DNA from: Scatophagus argus
Taxonomy: Eukaryota > Chordata > Actinopteri > Scatophagidae
NCBI RefSeq assembly: GCF_020382885.2
Contig: NC_058506.1
Location: 12,812,318-12,876,317, forward strand
Direction: 5' to 3'
Length of the DNA stretch: 64,000 bases
Of this stretch, positions 26,001 through 38,136 are shown one piece after another (position 1 is the stretch's first letter; each line of letters opens with the position of its first letter). Under the pieces are notes generated by a model. That model saw only the letters and a list, made by a program, of their open reading frames with translations. It had not been told where the DNA came from and made no database searches. Position numbers and translations under genes: made by a program.

Positions 26001-29000
26001 GAAATCTCTTAATGAATTTGTTTGAAAGACATGAGTCTGGCTCTGATTAACCAGACTAGGTCACGTATCAAGGGATCTCAAGCCAAAGATTAGAAACCCT
26101 CTGATACAAACACGCATCTGTCAGCTTTCATCTCTTTATAGCACATATAAATACTGTCACATTAAAAAAAATCATTGCTCAGAAGTAAAAGAAGTGAAAA
26201 AATGTCCCTGGCTGAGGTTTCCATTGAAGCTGATTCAAGAAATGACCTGTAGGGATTTATGGAGGTATCTGGTCCCAGATGTTAATTCACTGAGTAGAGA
26301 AAAAACGTGTTGAAAGATAATGCATCATGTCACATTTTCTATTATTTTCAGATAAGTAGAAAAGATTCTTTAAATTTGTAATTGTTAGAATTTAAACATG
26401 TCTATAATGTGATCCCTGGACCATGTAGCTTAACAGCAGCAGTTATCAAAGCTTAATATCTGACACAAATCAGCCTCTGTTTGTACTGGAAGCTTTGATA
26501 GCCTCACATATGGTTCCTCTGTCTCCACTCTTCTCCCATAATAGAGAAAAAGTGGGAGTGTTTTAAAGATGTTGTTTTGTAAGCATATTTAATGCTATTT
26601 TAGAATTTCCTTGAAAGTTTTGAAAGAAAAATGTTGATGACTCATCCTGCACTTGACTAATTTTGCTTTCCATGAAACATTTCATCAAATTTTTATGATG
26701 CCGTCAGAGCTGGGCACCATTGATTACCAGACAAAAATGTAACTCTATTATTTTATTCACTGATTTGGGTAAAACTGGGTAATATGATATGGAGAAAATA
26801 TCTTCTGGGGTTCCCTCTGATGTCCTTTGGCTGCTCTCCCTCAACTCTCTGTGATTTACAGGGTTTCCTGATGGACAGATGTGGCAAAGTAACCACCAAG
26901 TCCTGATAACTGTAGCTGCCATTAGGTTACACATCCATTGGATGTGTAACACCTTCAGTGCTATTAGATACCATGAAAGCTTAGAAATATGCAGATTCCA
27001 ATAGCACTCAAGGGATGCTCATGTTACCTCTCCCTCTCAACAGTCCCTGATGTAACAAAGGTGACCAGGGTCATTCAGGGTGATCCCACTTTAACCAAGG
27101 TTACCAGGGTCATCAAAGGGCAGCCAACCATCACCAAGGTAACAAGAGTCATCGAGACAGAGCCAACAGTCACTAAGGTGGTCATTGAGGGGGAGCCCGT
27201 GATCACAAAAGTAACCAGGGTCATTGAAGGTCAGCCTTCCATTACCAAGGTTACGAGAGTTATTGAAGGTAAGCTGCTAATCTTTTTAATACTTTGAAAT
27301 GATTCATATTTTTTGTGAAAATGATGAAACTTCAAAAGGATTTCAACATTGATTTGATGACACAGCACCTATTTATTTGATGCAGGTGGAAACCTTGACG
27401 CAGAGGGAAAGACATTTACAGGTCAGTGTTTCTTAACCCCTGGAGAGCATGAGAGCGTAGCTCTAAGAACTTTCATGCCTTTTCTAACAGCTCTTTAACA
27501 AATGCATCCATGGTTTTTTTGTTCTGTCAGGTGTGTGAATTTCATTTCACATTACATTTCATGTTTCCTCAAGTAATAAATCAGACACATTTTCATGGTG
27601 TGCACCAGTTTTAACCTTATAGGTAACTTTTTCATGTTATTATATTTTTATACAATCTTATGACACCAATTATCATCTCATAAGCATAGTGACTTGGTTC
27701 ATTTGGCTGCCATTGTTGGTTTCTAGCTACATCTTTATGGCTACAGGTTGACTCATTGCCGGTGGTTCAAAAACAAGCCTAAAACCTACATCTTTTCCGT
27801 CGTGCACTGCTGTGTTTCAAATTCCAGCCAGAGTTCTGGTTGCTGCTTGAGGCTGTCTTTTCTTTTTCTCAACTTCTTGATCAGCATTCAGCATTGGCTT
27901 ATAAAACTAAGCATCTACTGTTTATCCAACTTGATTAAAACAACATGGAAAATCTGTTTGCGAATGGCAAAGTTGGATTTACCCAAGACTAAATCCATGT
28001 ATCTGGGTAAATTTAAAGGGTCAAAAGTGGAGTACACTATAATTACACTTGCTGTTACAGTTTATTAATTTAAATAGTCCCACTTAAGGATATTCTCATC
28101 ACAGTCTGGCTCATGAAGTAGGCCAGTGACATACAAACAGAGCCAATGAATGTTTAAAAAGGTTGTTGCTTAGACAAGCTTTGGCGAGACACCACCCACA
28201 TGCAAAACAACATAAGCTGATTTTGGCTTATGATGTTCGTATAGGGTCACTAATGATTCTACAGAGGAAGGACGCCCATTTTTCCATCCACTGGTTACAC
28301 ATACAGAACTAAATAAAAATAAAGCAAAATTTTTGTATATGGTTTTATTATTCCCGTGGTGCACCATGATTTGGATGTCTGTCCATCCTACCACTTACCC
28401 ATCTGATTTCAGGACAGTGTTCTTGTCTCTGAGGCAGAACTCCCATTATAGTCCATTCTCTACCTAATATAGCAGTGGTGTTTGTGTGTGTGCGAGCAGT
28501 GTGCAAATCATACTGTGCCATTTTGGGGTGCTGTAACTGCTTCACTGATGTCTTGCAGCTTAGTTTGTGGGCAAAGAAAAAGAATTTGCTCTCTTTTTCT
28601 GAGCTGAGTGCCCTCTGCACACCTGTACTTCACACCCTTAGCATTTGTGTGCAAGAGTGTGTGTATGTGTGGTCATAAATACTGCACATCTGTGTTTGAC
28701 TTTGTGCTGGCGGTGGCGGAGGAGCTGTTTTAAGGGGTGTATGTACCTGTCAGTCTGTCCGTCTGTCAGTCAGTAAGTCGTTGCTAAGTCGTTAAATGAC
28801 TTTCAACACCCTTCTCCGCTGCCCGTCTGAAGGTGGATCCAGACACACCACGGCGAACGAACCTTATCTCATTAAGGGTAGGGTCTCCAAACACAAACTC
28901 TTTATATCCAATAGGTTTCATTCATATGATTTTTGTCCTTTCCGCCTTGAAATAATCATGTTACAAAGCTGCATATGCATGTTAGTCATAAGCATGTTAA

Positions 29001-29695
29001 GTGATTACTTCAAGGCCGAAAAGAGAATGTGATGCATTTTTAAAAGTGATATACATAATTTCATTTGTGAGGCACAAACAGTTTTGCAGTTTGGATCTAA
29101 TGGCTTTGTTTTGAACATTTAGGTCCAGACTTGTCCAAGATCACCACCATCCACGGCAATCCAAATCTGATCAACGAGGAATCAGAGAGAATTACCAAAA
29201 TCATTAAAGGTGAATGCTTGTAATTGCAGACCTGCACAAATTTTGTGCAATACTTGCTTGTGTGTGTGGCCCAAATCCAGTGTTTGATGAGGGTGCTTCT
29301 TCGTTTTGCAGAGGGAGGTAGATTCGCTGCTGCCAAGAAAGCCCCAGGTAAGATAATAGTTAGATGATGACACATTCATCAACACCAGTGTTGGATTGGA
29401 CTAAAAAGAGATTGCCAAAAGCCACATAATCACTGATGGAAAGTATGCAAATAAAAGCCAACTGTCTATCTTGTTATTGTTGGATTTTCATTTTGCTCTT
29501 ACAGTATTTTTTCCATTTGCCACTCTTGCGTGCTTCAAACTTTTCCGCACGTCTAATATTTTCTCTCCTTGGCTTTTTTTTTCTTTGTATTCAGGTATAC
29601 CTCCATTTCCCTCCATTAACTCTGTCTCCTCTTTTACAGCTGGAATGAGAAGGAGAGCAAGGTTGGTCAGGCGTCACCACAAGCCAAGGGAGTGA
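11040..29695 (+). CDS. postn: periostin (complete, 22 coding exons)
   Basis: Secreted matricellular protein that binds collagen, integrins and other matrix proteins in skin, bone, fin and heart connective tissue. Exons: 11040-11158, 12098-12196, 16804-16868, 16976-17133, 17232-17396, 17501-17647, 17754-17895, 19345-19557, 19659-19793, 20083-20231, 20645-20781, 21500-21630, 21813-21943, 23879-23981, 24494-24561, 24688-24733, 24822-24845, 27044-27268, 27386-27421, 29123-29209, 29312-29347, 29640-29695. All junctions are GT/AG, phases agree, and the sum is 823 residues plus TGA (human: 836). In order: signal peptide (1 to about 22); [14 protein letters not shown] domain with [14 protein letters not shown] and YECCPGYM (about 40-95); four FAS1 domains (about 97-630) with [15 protein letters not shown] and HVVKNILYP at their ends; then a C-terminal region of small exons, including 13-residue repeats, and a basic end ([15 protein letters not shown]). 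The ATG is fixed by the signal peptide and by equal spacing to the EMI domain as in human. The teleost duplicate (a or b) is undecided. Confidence 0.97.
11176..11196 (+). other. G-run block at the start of postn intron 1
   Basis: G6-A-G7-A-G6 begins 18 bases after the first exon ends. Such a block can form a G-quadruplex in RNA or DNA. A run of 13 C (12075-12087) lies at the other end of the same intron. Confidence 0.6.
12075..12087 (+). other. C13 run in the polypyrimidine tract of postn exon 2
   Basis: Thirteen C residues sit just upstream of the acceptor AG at 12096-12097. They make an unusually C-rich polypyrimidine tract, and the run is complementary to the G block at the start of the same intron. 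Confidence 0.7.
14571..14634 (+). repeat. compound TC/CA/TA microsatellite
   Basis: Consecutive TC, CA and TA runs followed by a TATATGCATATA-type palindromic stretch and a short TG run. It lies in periostin intron 2. Confidence 0.85.
14761..14799 (+). repeat. TG-rich microsatellite
   Basis: TATG units pass into TG units with a few interruptions. It lies in periostin intron 2. Confidence 0.8.
18110..18515. repeat. old fish interspersed repeat in postn intron 7
   Basis: The stretch contains wording seen widely in fish non-coding DNA: GGATGAATTGTAATCACTTT, then AACTGGGAATTGCAGTTATG, a perfect 14-base palindrome GTTAGCATGCTAAC at 18462-18475, and TTAGCTCAAAGCACCACTGT. I recognise it as a dispersed repeat but cannot name the family. 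The edges are approximate, and no coding part is present. Confidence 0.5.
22069..22108. repeat. perfect 17-bp hairpin in postn intron 13
   Basis: AATTCCTCCCTGCTTTT (22069-22085) is followed by a 6-base loop and its exact complement (22092-22108). The rest of this 1.9-kb intron (21944-23878) shows nothing recognisable. The stem is shorter than a usual microRNA precursor. Confidence 0.75.
24846..27043 (+). other. postn intron 17 (2.2 kb)
   Basis: No gene was recognised. It holds a CA run near 25883-25899 and a compact 11-bp inverted repeat (26926-26936 with 26940-26950, loop of three) close to its 3' end. Confidence 0.6.
26926..26950. repeat. 11-bp inverted repeat with 3-base loop
   Basis: GTTACACATCC, loop ATT, then GGATGTGTAAC. 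The match is perfect, and it lies 93 bases before the acceptor of the repeat-coding periostin exon 18. Confidence 0.6.
27044..27268 (+). repeat. postn: 39-bp coding repeats in postn exon 18
   Basis: This exon codes for six consecutive units of the pattern P[10 protein letters not shown]/K-G/T-x (h is hydrophobic), about residues 678-752. The fourth unit ([11 protein letters not shown]) is two residues short. The unit length matches the 13-residue repeats known from the periostin C-terminal region. Alternating hydrophobic and charged residues suggest a beta-strand per unit; this is inference. Confidence 0.9.
27422..29122 (+). other. postn intron 19 (1.7 kb)
   Basis: No exon was recognised. 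An open frame at 27748-28068 has no recognisable domain. Near the 3' end an imperfect inverted repeat (28939-28958 with 29002-29022) could fold into a hairpin with a loop of about 43 bases. Confidence 0.6.
28939..29022. repeat. imperfect 20-bp inverted repeat
   Basis: The arm TTTCCGCCTTGAAATAATCA pairs with a downstream arm of TGATTACTTCAAGGCCGAAA type with about three differences. The loop contains GCATATGCATG. It could be a small palindromic element or an unremarkable fold. Confidence 0.4.
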
Positions 29696-30215
29696 ATCCA
29701 ACAGAGAGAAAGCAACTTCGGGCTCACTGCAGAGACTGAATGCATCTCCAGGGCTCCTAGTCGAGTGCTGGGGAATTGAAAAGTTGTGGACCAACAGGGA
29801 GAGATCGAATCAATCTTACTATTTCATTTTCAAAACCCCAGCAAGATGGATTGTTTACTACACCATCTGGGCCATACTGTATGTGATAAGCATGATGTGT
29901 AATAGCAATGCAATGAAATTAGAATACCCCCATGTAAGTAACGTAATGTGAAAGGAAAATATTGCAGCTTGATAGATGGTGTGTTAAGCGAGATCTTCTA
30001 CCACTGAGAGATTTTTTTTTTTTTTAAAGATTTGCTTTTTTTAAATCATGTCCCTTCATAAACAGATGGCTTGGGAAAACTTTCATATGCTTTTTATGGT
30101 GCTTACATTCTGTATGATGGATGCATTTCAATTAATACGACAAATGAAACTGTGTCAACCAGTGTTTTGCTACCATTAGATGCTGTACTGTACCTCTGTA
30201 AATTATCACACAGTA

Positions 30216-30221
30216 ATTAAA
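30216..30221 (+). terminator. candidate poly(A) signal of postn
   Basis: ATTAAA, the commonest variant signal, lies 521 bases after the periostin stop in A/T-rich sequence. An AATAAA follows near 30596. Confidence 0.4.
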
Positions 30222-33200
30222 AATACAGTGAATTTTTATCTAGTTTCCAGTCATTCTTAACAGCTTCCATGGCTGTTTCATGCTGTTGAATGTGAGCTTT
30301 ATTTGCAATTGTCCTTGTGCAGTTCAAGGAACGTAGTTCTAAGGAATACCCTTTTTATTTTATCCTACTGCAAGAACAAAGAATGATTGTTCTTAGGACG
30401 CAGGTTCTCAGGGAATTCTTTTACATTTACTCCAGAGTAGGTGCTCTGCCAGCACAAAAGGAACCTTGGGAGATAACAGCTGCCATATTTAAAAACCTGT
30501 GTGAAACATCAGCCGCATTAGCAACAGTAGCCTAAAAAAATAAACAAAACACTAATAAATGTCCATGGAATTGTTGTTATAACATTGTTTACAACAATAA
30601 AGGGGCTCAACTTACTCAACTGGTGGTCAACTTAAAAAGAGTAGATTAACAGAATCATCTTCTAACATTGCAGGATTTTTGCATTTATATAAAAGCTTTT
30701 TTATATATTGGTCATTGCTGAAATCATTTATTTTCTTTTCAGTAATGCAATAATGGAACCAAACAAACTGTGAAAACACATTTAAGAAACCCAAAAAATT
30801 ATATTGCGCATTCAGGGTCTAACAGTACAGTAAAATCTGAATTTTTTCATATAAAATTAGATGAACGTAAAGCTTCAAAGTTTCGACGAATGTTTCTATG
30901 GGCATCTTAAAACAAAGCTTAATGCACAACAGTCCAGAGCAATCCACAGCTGCTGATACTGAGTGCAAAGAAAGTGGTTTTAACAAGTTTCATAGCTTTG
31001 AAAAACTTTTTTTTTTTTTTACAGTTTGTATAACATTCTTTAATTCTTACATCACATCATCATCATCCAACTGGTTTGTATATTGTACTAGATCTGCAAG
31101 TCATCATTTATGGTCATGACGTCTTTATGACCAGGTACTACTTAACTTGCATAACACTCAAGGCCACACACACAAACATGTTTATCCCTCTTTCTTAATC
31201 ATTGCTTTACAGTGTACCTGGAGGCTACAACATATATAATCAACACTGATACTACAGGAATATTACCATATATTTACAACATGGGGGTGTGTCAAGAAGG
31301 GAAGAGCAAGTTTTTTCCTTTGAGTATTTACACTTGCAAATCTCTCATTGACTTTCGACCACCGTTAGTGTCCCTCACATGGTTCACTTCACCTGCCCTA
31401 TGAATCCAATGAACTTTAAAAGACAATCTGACAAAAATGTTCAGCAGATTTATTGAAAAGCTGTACATTTGTCTTTTGCATCTCCTGATCAGAGGATACA
31501 TGCACAATGACCATATGTACATTATACATCGAAACATGCCTGATTACGTAGTTACACACAATAGTTACACAATGCACTATTTCCCTGTAGTATGTGTACC
31601 AGTTTGATCACACAAGTGCGCATCAGTTGGAGTCATATTTTCCTGCATTATATCACATTTTCCTTCTGAGAAGAAATTGAACATAAGACTATGAGCTAGA
31701 AATGATGAAATAGTTCTCTCTGTGTAGTGTAGCTGTGTTGCAACCTCAGTGAAATGATGGCAGCTTTTCCAGGGCAGCAGCAGCAGAGGTGAGACAAAGT
31801 TTGCATAAGGACTACAGGCAAAATGTCACTAATGACTGATAGCAAGATGCCAAAAGGTTAACTTACTAGGTGTGTTCATGTAGCACAGGGGTATAGACGC
31901 TCACATACAAGATGTAGCTGCAACCCTGGAACTCTGGCTTTGATTGATATGGATTATTAGTTTTGAGAATGACGCAACTGTTTGTGTCCTCATCCAATAA
32001 TTTGGAAGCTGGTAAGGAATATGGCTTTTGGACCCAAATTTGGATCATTATCATGACGCAACATGATCAGTCACACATGTTTAAGCCATTAATACGCAAA
32101 GAATTTTTAGACGAATGTCAGGGTTTTTCTCTTCTTCATAAAATGGAAATTACAGAACTTTGTGAAAATCTTACACAGTAAAATCCAGCTCCATTTTACT
32201 GGACTCAACACAGCCATGATTCAAGCTTGTCATCACAGTCCTATGCTGTCATGGGAGCCATTACATACATTTTGAGAAGTACATTTAGATGAGAAAAATG
32301 ATATAAAAATATAGTAAAATATACAAATTATTGGATAAGCTTCACTACATCAACTGTAGCTGTCATAACATCTAAAGTAGAATGAGTGGTTTGTAAACTA
32401 TTTACTCTCTGTTGTTGGAAATGATTTAGTTACTGGCAGTGTATAAGTACCAATGGTAATTATTAAATTCAGGGACCAATAACCAAACAATGGAAGAAAT
32501 CTAAAAAAAAGGGGTTTGAAACTAAAAATTTAGTGTAGGGAATTTAGAAAATAATTTTTAAAGGGGTAAAGTAAAGGTGTGAATTTGAGCAGTTACTGTC
32601 GCAACCAGCTGTTGTACAACATGCACAAGCAAATAATCACAAACAACTGCTCCTAAGACTGTGTGTGTGTGTGTGTGTTACATATAGGAATTTCATGATG
32701 TATTCAGGTACACCTTGTGAAAAAACTACCTTGTTTGAAATTGGGCAAAGAATGGTTAATCAAGGCTCTGTTATTAAAATGGCAATAATACCAAAGAGCT
32801 CATTAATGTTGTTTAGGACTCACAACTCAAAGATGAGGTCTTGGAGCGTGACTTGATGCTTGCCTTGATTGTCAGATTTGATAGGTTTTTGGCACACTTT
32901 GATTGTTTATAGAATCCTGGATTTACATTTGGGGTTTGAACACATGGTGAGGTCCCAACATTGTCTACATATTCTAGTAACATAGTAATTTAACAGTAAT
33001 ATATGTTTTGATTAAAATCAACATCACATTTACGGTATCCCAACGCTCCCTGCAGAAGCTTTAATGGTGAAATCAGTGCCACCCCATAGATAAACTGTGG
33101 GGTTGGTAGAATGGCTCCTTTGTTTCTCACTGTCATGAGCAATTGAAAAAAAAAAATAAAACTGTTGACTGGCTCTCACAAAGACACATTCAATCCAGAA

Positions 33201-33819
33201 TCCTGGATTTGATTTAGATCTTTTTATCTTGTTCCAGAAACCAGTTAGCCAACTATGAACTCACAGTGTTCCACAGATTTATAGTTAGAGTGCAAGAAGT
33301 AAACATAAAAACAATGGAATCAGCACTGAAATGGTCTGTGAATGTGAGCGAGTAAATTGGTTGTAAAAATAGTGACCTGGAATAATAATAATCTGTCAGC
33401 CTGTGAAAATATGTCTTTATAATCAAAAATTAGCTCTTCATCATAATTTACTTCATTTTTGAGGGAAAATAAAACCTAACTGGCTGCTCCATTTTATTTT
33501 CCTTTGCAGTTTTTTTGTAGTTTCACATAATTTCAACAGTTCACCATCCAATAAAACTCCATTTTTTAAAAAATTGTTTGATATGTGCAAGATCTAGATT
33601 TAAAGACAATAATTTCAGTTCATATATTATTTCAGAAGACACGCATTTGTAAATTTAAATCAGAATCAGAATTAGAGACCCCGCAAGAATACGAATCAAA
33701 GACAAGATAAATCACGTACTTGATGTGACCTGATGATGTGATGCTGATCTGGCTTCAAGTCTTGTCATGCTCAGAAATTTTAATAGTTCGCATTTTAGCA
33801 CCTGCATCCAGCCTCCTAC

Positions 33820-34123
33820 CAGCTGGACAATGCATCTCAGGAATGTCTCAAGGACCACAACAACAGCATGCAGACTCTCCAAAGCCAAACCTGACCAAAT
33901 ATCTGTGGGATACAAAGGAATAAGACAAATCCACTCTCCCACCAGGTGAAGCATCCCACCCTGAGATCACACACTTAATTCACAGGACCCAAAGCATCGA
34001 ACATTCTGATTCCCCAGAGGTCCCGTGTCCCTTTCCCTGATGGGTCAGAGCGGTTTTGGCAGCACAAGATATTAAAATATTAATGCATACTACAAGATAT
34101 TAAACAGGTGGCTGATCGGTGTA
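33820..34123 (+). mobile_element. decayed Tc1/mariner transposon, 3' end
   Basis: The wording matches the 3' part of a fish Tc1-like element whose transposase ends with an LWD, SMPRRV, AVLAAK type of sequence. Markers here are CTCAGGAATGTCTCAAGGAC, ATCTGTGGGATAC, GGTCAGAGCGGTTTTGGCAG and the terminal CTGATCGGTGTA near 34112-34123. The coding part is ruined by substitutions and indels, and the 5' end with its matching terminal repeat was not found, so this is an old fragment that cannot move. Confidence 0.65.
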
Positions 34124-37100
34124 TGTATTTAAGGATAAGTAGTTTGCGTGCTATGTCCCTTGATAAATACACAGTTTGGACAAATGTTTCTATACCAAAA
34201 CTGGGCTGTGTCTCCACTAAGGGTTTGACCTGTCAGCTTAGTGTACTGTCTGTTGTTGTTGTCCGTCCTCCAAGTCTAAATTAAAACCAGCACACTGCAA
34301 CTTTGGATCGGAAATTTATGGAGGTGGAGGGTAATCTCCGCAGATACAAGAGCTAAGTACCATTCAGCATTCACCTCATGATCGATGTACTGACAGAGAA
34401 GCATTTCCACATCAATCCAAATATGCCGCTTCCATTGATCTTAGACAATGTGTTTGGATTTAGTCTGTTGTAGAGGTTTATGTGAAAAGAAAGATGTGCA
34501 GTGGTAAGCTATATTCCAATAAAAAGCAGGATCCTTATAAAATATTTTGATTATATCATCATATTCAGACAACATAAAAGTCAAATTCTGTAGCATCAGT
34601 AAATAAATGTGTTAAACAGAGCACATCCAGTGCAGGTGATCATGAATCTTTGTCGAAAGGCAATAAAATATATAAAAATAAAACAAACAAAGTGCGATTA
34701 AAATCAGACTTTTCTTTACCTTTGATTGAATTGTTTTTGATCATTTATTATACAGCAGTAGTATCCATGTTTCCTTTACTCACTAGTGAAGGGATCTGCA
34801 ATTCAGTGTGCTCCAACCCAGCCTTGACCAGTCTCTAACACAGAACATGCACAATGATGTCACCCTTTACCAACAATGACTGTAGGAGGGATTTTCCAAG
34901 AAAATGGTGGGGGGTGCAAAATCAGACAGGGAGGTGGGAGGGAGCAGAACAAGAAAAGACCCAGACTTGAAAACAGATCCACAGAGGGATCAGAGGACAC
35001 AATTGGAGGAAGGACATGCGCTCACTTTCACAGTTGCTGATACCAGTGATGAGACAGACACATGCGTAACACCTGTTTTATATATGCATGTTGGCTGTCC
35101 CTGCAGCAGATGTTAGGGTGTCTGACCCTGTATGTCTGGACTAGTCGAGCCCTCCCTCCAGGCAAAACTCATACTCATACGAACTACACGTAAAAGTTGT
35201 GCAACAGAGAATCACAGGAATTAGGGTTGCAGTCAACTGTTGACTTCAAGCTTTATTTGAGAGTACATTTGTTCTGAGATCAAAACAGAGTTTGAAAATG
35301 CTCTGTCTGACTTGAAAAGGAAAACTGAAAAACTGGAATGTTTTCATTCAGCAAATGCATTTCAACCGGAGAAGAACTAAGCCTATTAATTTCTACTTAA
35401 GTATGTTGTTGCACCATTTCAAATTAGATTTGTATTTGTTTAAACAGAACAGGCTAATTTACATAAGTTTGTCTCATTTCACCACATCATTAAAATGTGA
35501 TTTAAACAAGAAACAACTGCATCATTTCTTCCATTTTCTTCCTCCTTTCAGTATCAATTGCAGCAATATGCCACACAAACTTTGTTGGGTATCAAATGCT
35601 CTTTGGGATGAATGGCTATTAATAGGTGATAATTTTCATACTAGCGGCTGCATTCAGTTTGATTTCATCATGGTTCAAAATGTCTGTAGAAGCTTTTAAA
35701 CTGCTACTGCATCTTAACTGACCTCTCCACTGTCTATATGCTCATCCTGTTACAAACAGTTGTTATTTTATCAAAATATGGTTTAGTATGTGAGTGTGTG
35801 TTTGTGCACCACAGCTCTCCCAAATACATCTCTATCTTGACCCTCATCAACCTCCATCATCTGAAAGACAGCCCAAAATCTCTACAAAAGAACAGCAATT
35901 AAATAACACACAGTGGTGATGTGAAATAAACCAGTTGCCTACAACATTGTGGACTCAACTTTGTACAGCAAGCAACAAAGTTTGCAAATTCACAAAAAGT
36001 TGACAACTTTCAAAGCTCACTTGTTCTATAACTCACTCAGGTCCAAGGCAAAGGCATTTTATAGATATACTTTCAGAAATTGGGTGAATCTAGTAAAATA
36101 TTGTGTGAACACTGGATTTATAAAGCTCTGCTTCACGTCGAAATCAGAAATCAAACTGAGTGCAATCAAACTGTATCAAATCAGCTCTGAATCATATTGT
36201 ATTTTATTGTTAAAAATGTACTTGTATCAAGTCATTGATTGTGAAAATATGATTCAACATTTGACTAAAACCAACAGACACTACCCCTACAAGGCAGTGT
36301 AGTAAGCAGAGCAAAAAATATAACACTGACTTTCTGACACTGACTAACACCAATTATTTATGTTGTGAAACCTATGCTTTTATCAACTAAAAATAACTAT
36401 TATACTACTCAAACTTGACTGTCCTTAATTCATTTGATTCGCAAAATTTTCCTTGAAATCACAGATGACTGTACACACATGCCACTGCACCTACACACAC
36501 GTTAGTTATATCCAAACCCACACACACAATTCTTCATTCTCCTGTTTCTTTCTTCATCTTTGTTTCTTCCAACTGTTACTCTTAATGTCATTCCAGGCCT
36601 CATAAATCAATTCACTGCCTCCTTTCTGTGCCTCGGAATATTTTCACTGATTTGTTTTTCTCATCAGTCAGTCTCAAGAAGTGCATCACACAATGATAAG
36701 TGAAGCATAATTAAGCTTGTAGTTGGATTTACTAACCTCACTCGTCTTATAAATCAAAACCATATGAGTTTATGCTTTATCAAAGAGGGTTTTTCTTTGC
36801 AGCCACTGATTGTTTCAAGAAATCTGTTTCTGGACTGTTTAGGAAATGGAAATTGTTTTAATGCGGTCTATTTTTTCTGAAATAGGAGTCATTTTGCGAT
36901 TTATCTTCTCCTTGGTTTGATTTGATTTATCGTTTAGAAGATGATGCAATTTATTGGGTTTGATATAAACACAAAGAATAACAAGCCACACATAATCAAT
37001 CTTCACGTTTTCTATAAAAATTTGTCTGTGGCATCCTGGTAATTTTACATACATGTGCTCTTGAAATTGGGATTAACAAAGCTGGTTCTCAAAATGCTAT

Positions 37101-37203
37101 ATAACAAAGGCCTCTCAAGGTAAACACTGCAGCAAGAGATAAATACATTACACCAGCTACATCTGTGTCCCTGAGTTCTTTTTTTCATCTTCTTTTTTAA
37201 CAT

Positions 37204-37225
37204 TATCTAGTCTTCTGACTAGATA
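37204..37225. repeat. 9-bp dyad
   Basis: TATCTAGTC, a TTCT loop, then GACTAGATA. It lies in the spacer before the UGT array; no function can be inferred. Confidence 0.5.
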
Positions 37226-37846
37226 CTGAAATACAATCTGATTTGCATTCTGGTCCAGTGGAAAACAGATCTCACAGCATTGCTAAAGAAATGACAGCTG
37301 TGATGTCTAACGTAATGTGGGCAGTTGTTTTGGGTTTGGACGAGGGCTTCTGCTGGGATGTGGGCATGTGTGTCCAAGACATCTGTGAAATGAAGAGTTA
37401 CAGACAACAAGAACCAAGTTACATTATTGTGTTCCTTGGGTGAGTCATTGCGTTAGAGAGATTTTTTTTTTTTTTACATAATATCCATGATTGTAAGGTT
37501 GATGATAAAAGCAATTTATTTTAAATAAAAAATACAATAAGTTACAGAAGTCAGAATATGTGTTGATTATTGTAGGTGTTTGCGAAAAAAAAAACAGAAA
37601 GAAAATGGATGGATGTGTCTCCACATGAGGTGGAGCAGTTCTGGGTATCCTTATGGCACTGTAGCATATTTGTCTTTAACATATTGAAAGATGGATGTAG
37701 GATGGATGTGTTCATCAAGCTGAACAAAAATATACTGAGATGAAGTACTGTCATCTTGTGCTGATGCCGTCATTTGAAGCCAGAGACTGCACAGTAATAA
37801 TCAGCGCATACACACAGCTGAGCCAATCATGTTGTTTCACCTCCTT

Positions 37847-37852
37847 TTTATT
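37847..37852 (-). terminator. poly(A) signal of UGT copy 1
   Basis: AATAAA on the minus strand starts 285 bases after the stop codon. It is kept at the same distance in every unit: 42082-42087, 46334-46339, 50564-50569, 54465-54470, 58722-58727 and 62974-62979. Confidence 0.6.
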
Positions 37853-38136
37853 GCAGCAAATAACTAATCAAAACCAAACTTTTCAGCAAAATGAACATTT
37901 GAACATGTTACATAAAATGACACAAATCCTCGTTGGGAAAATGTATTTGTTGCTTACTTTGAGTTTTAGTGTGGCCCAAATCCTATCTGCTAACATGGAG
38001 GGAAATTGAGTTGTGACCTGTACTGGATCCAACCAACAGGAGGCGATCAACATGCCTTGGCTTCACTTTTGGGAAGGTCTTGTGTCATCCAGCTTTATAC
38101 ACAGTCAATTACATTTCTCAACAAATTTGACCTTAA

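Larger units (their letters stand above)
29696..37777. other. postn 3' UTR and gene-poor spacer before the UGT array
   Basis: No gene was recognised over about 7.5 kb past the postn 3' UTR. Contents noted: a Tc1/mariner relic (33820-34123), a TG microsatellite (about 32660-32678), a 9-bp dyad (37204-37212 with 37217-37225) and A/T-rich stretches. The longest open frame (35949-36302, 117 codons) is low in complexity and unlike any family I know. Confidence 0.65.

Noticed and set aside
27748-28068. 106-codon open frame in postn intron 19
   Set aside because: No recognisable protein features, and the intron's flanking exons already join in phase without it.
30300-33700. search for a further gene after postn on either strand
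   Set aside because: No run of phase-matched exons, known motif or long open frame was found.
35949-36302. 117-codon open frame in the spacer
   Set aside because: A/T-rich, no recognisable domain, no splice partners and no related copy in the window; compatible with chance.
38033-38045. CTCF-like CCAACAGGAGGCG at the 3' side of each UGT gene
   Set aside because: It departs from the core at two informative positions, and its recurrence is explained by unit duplication.
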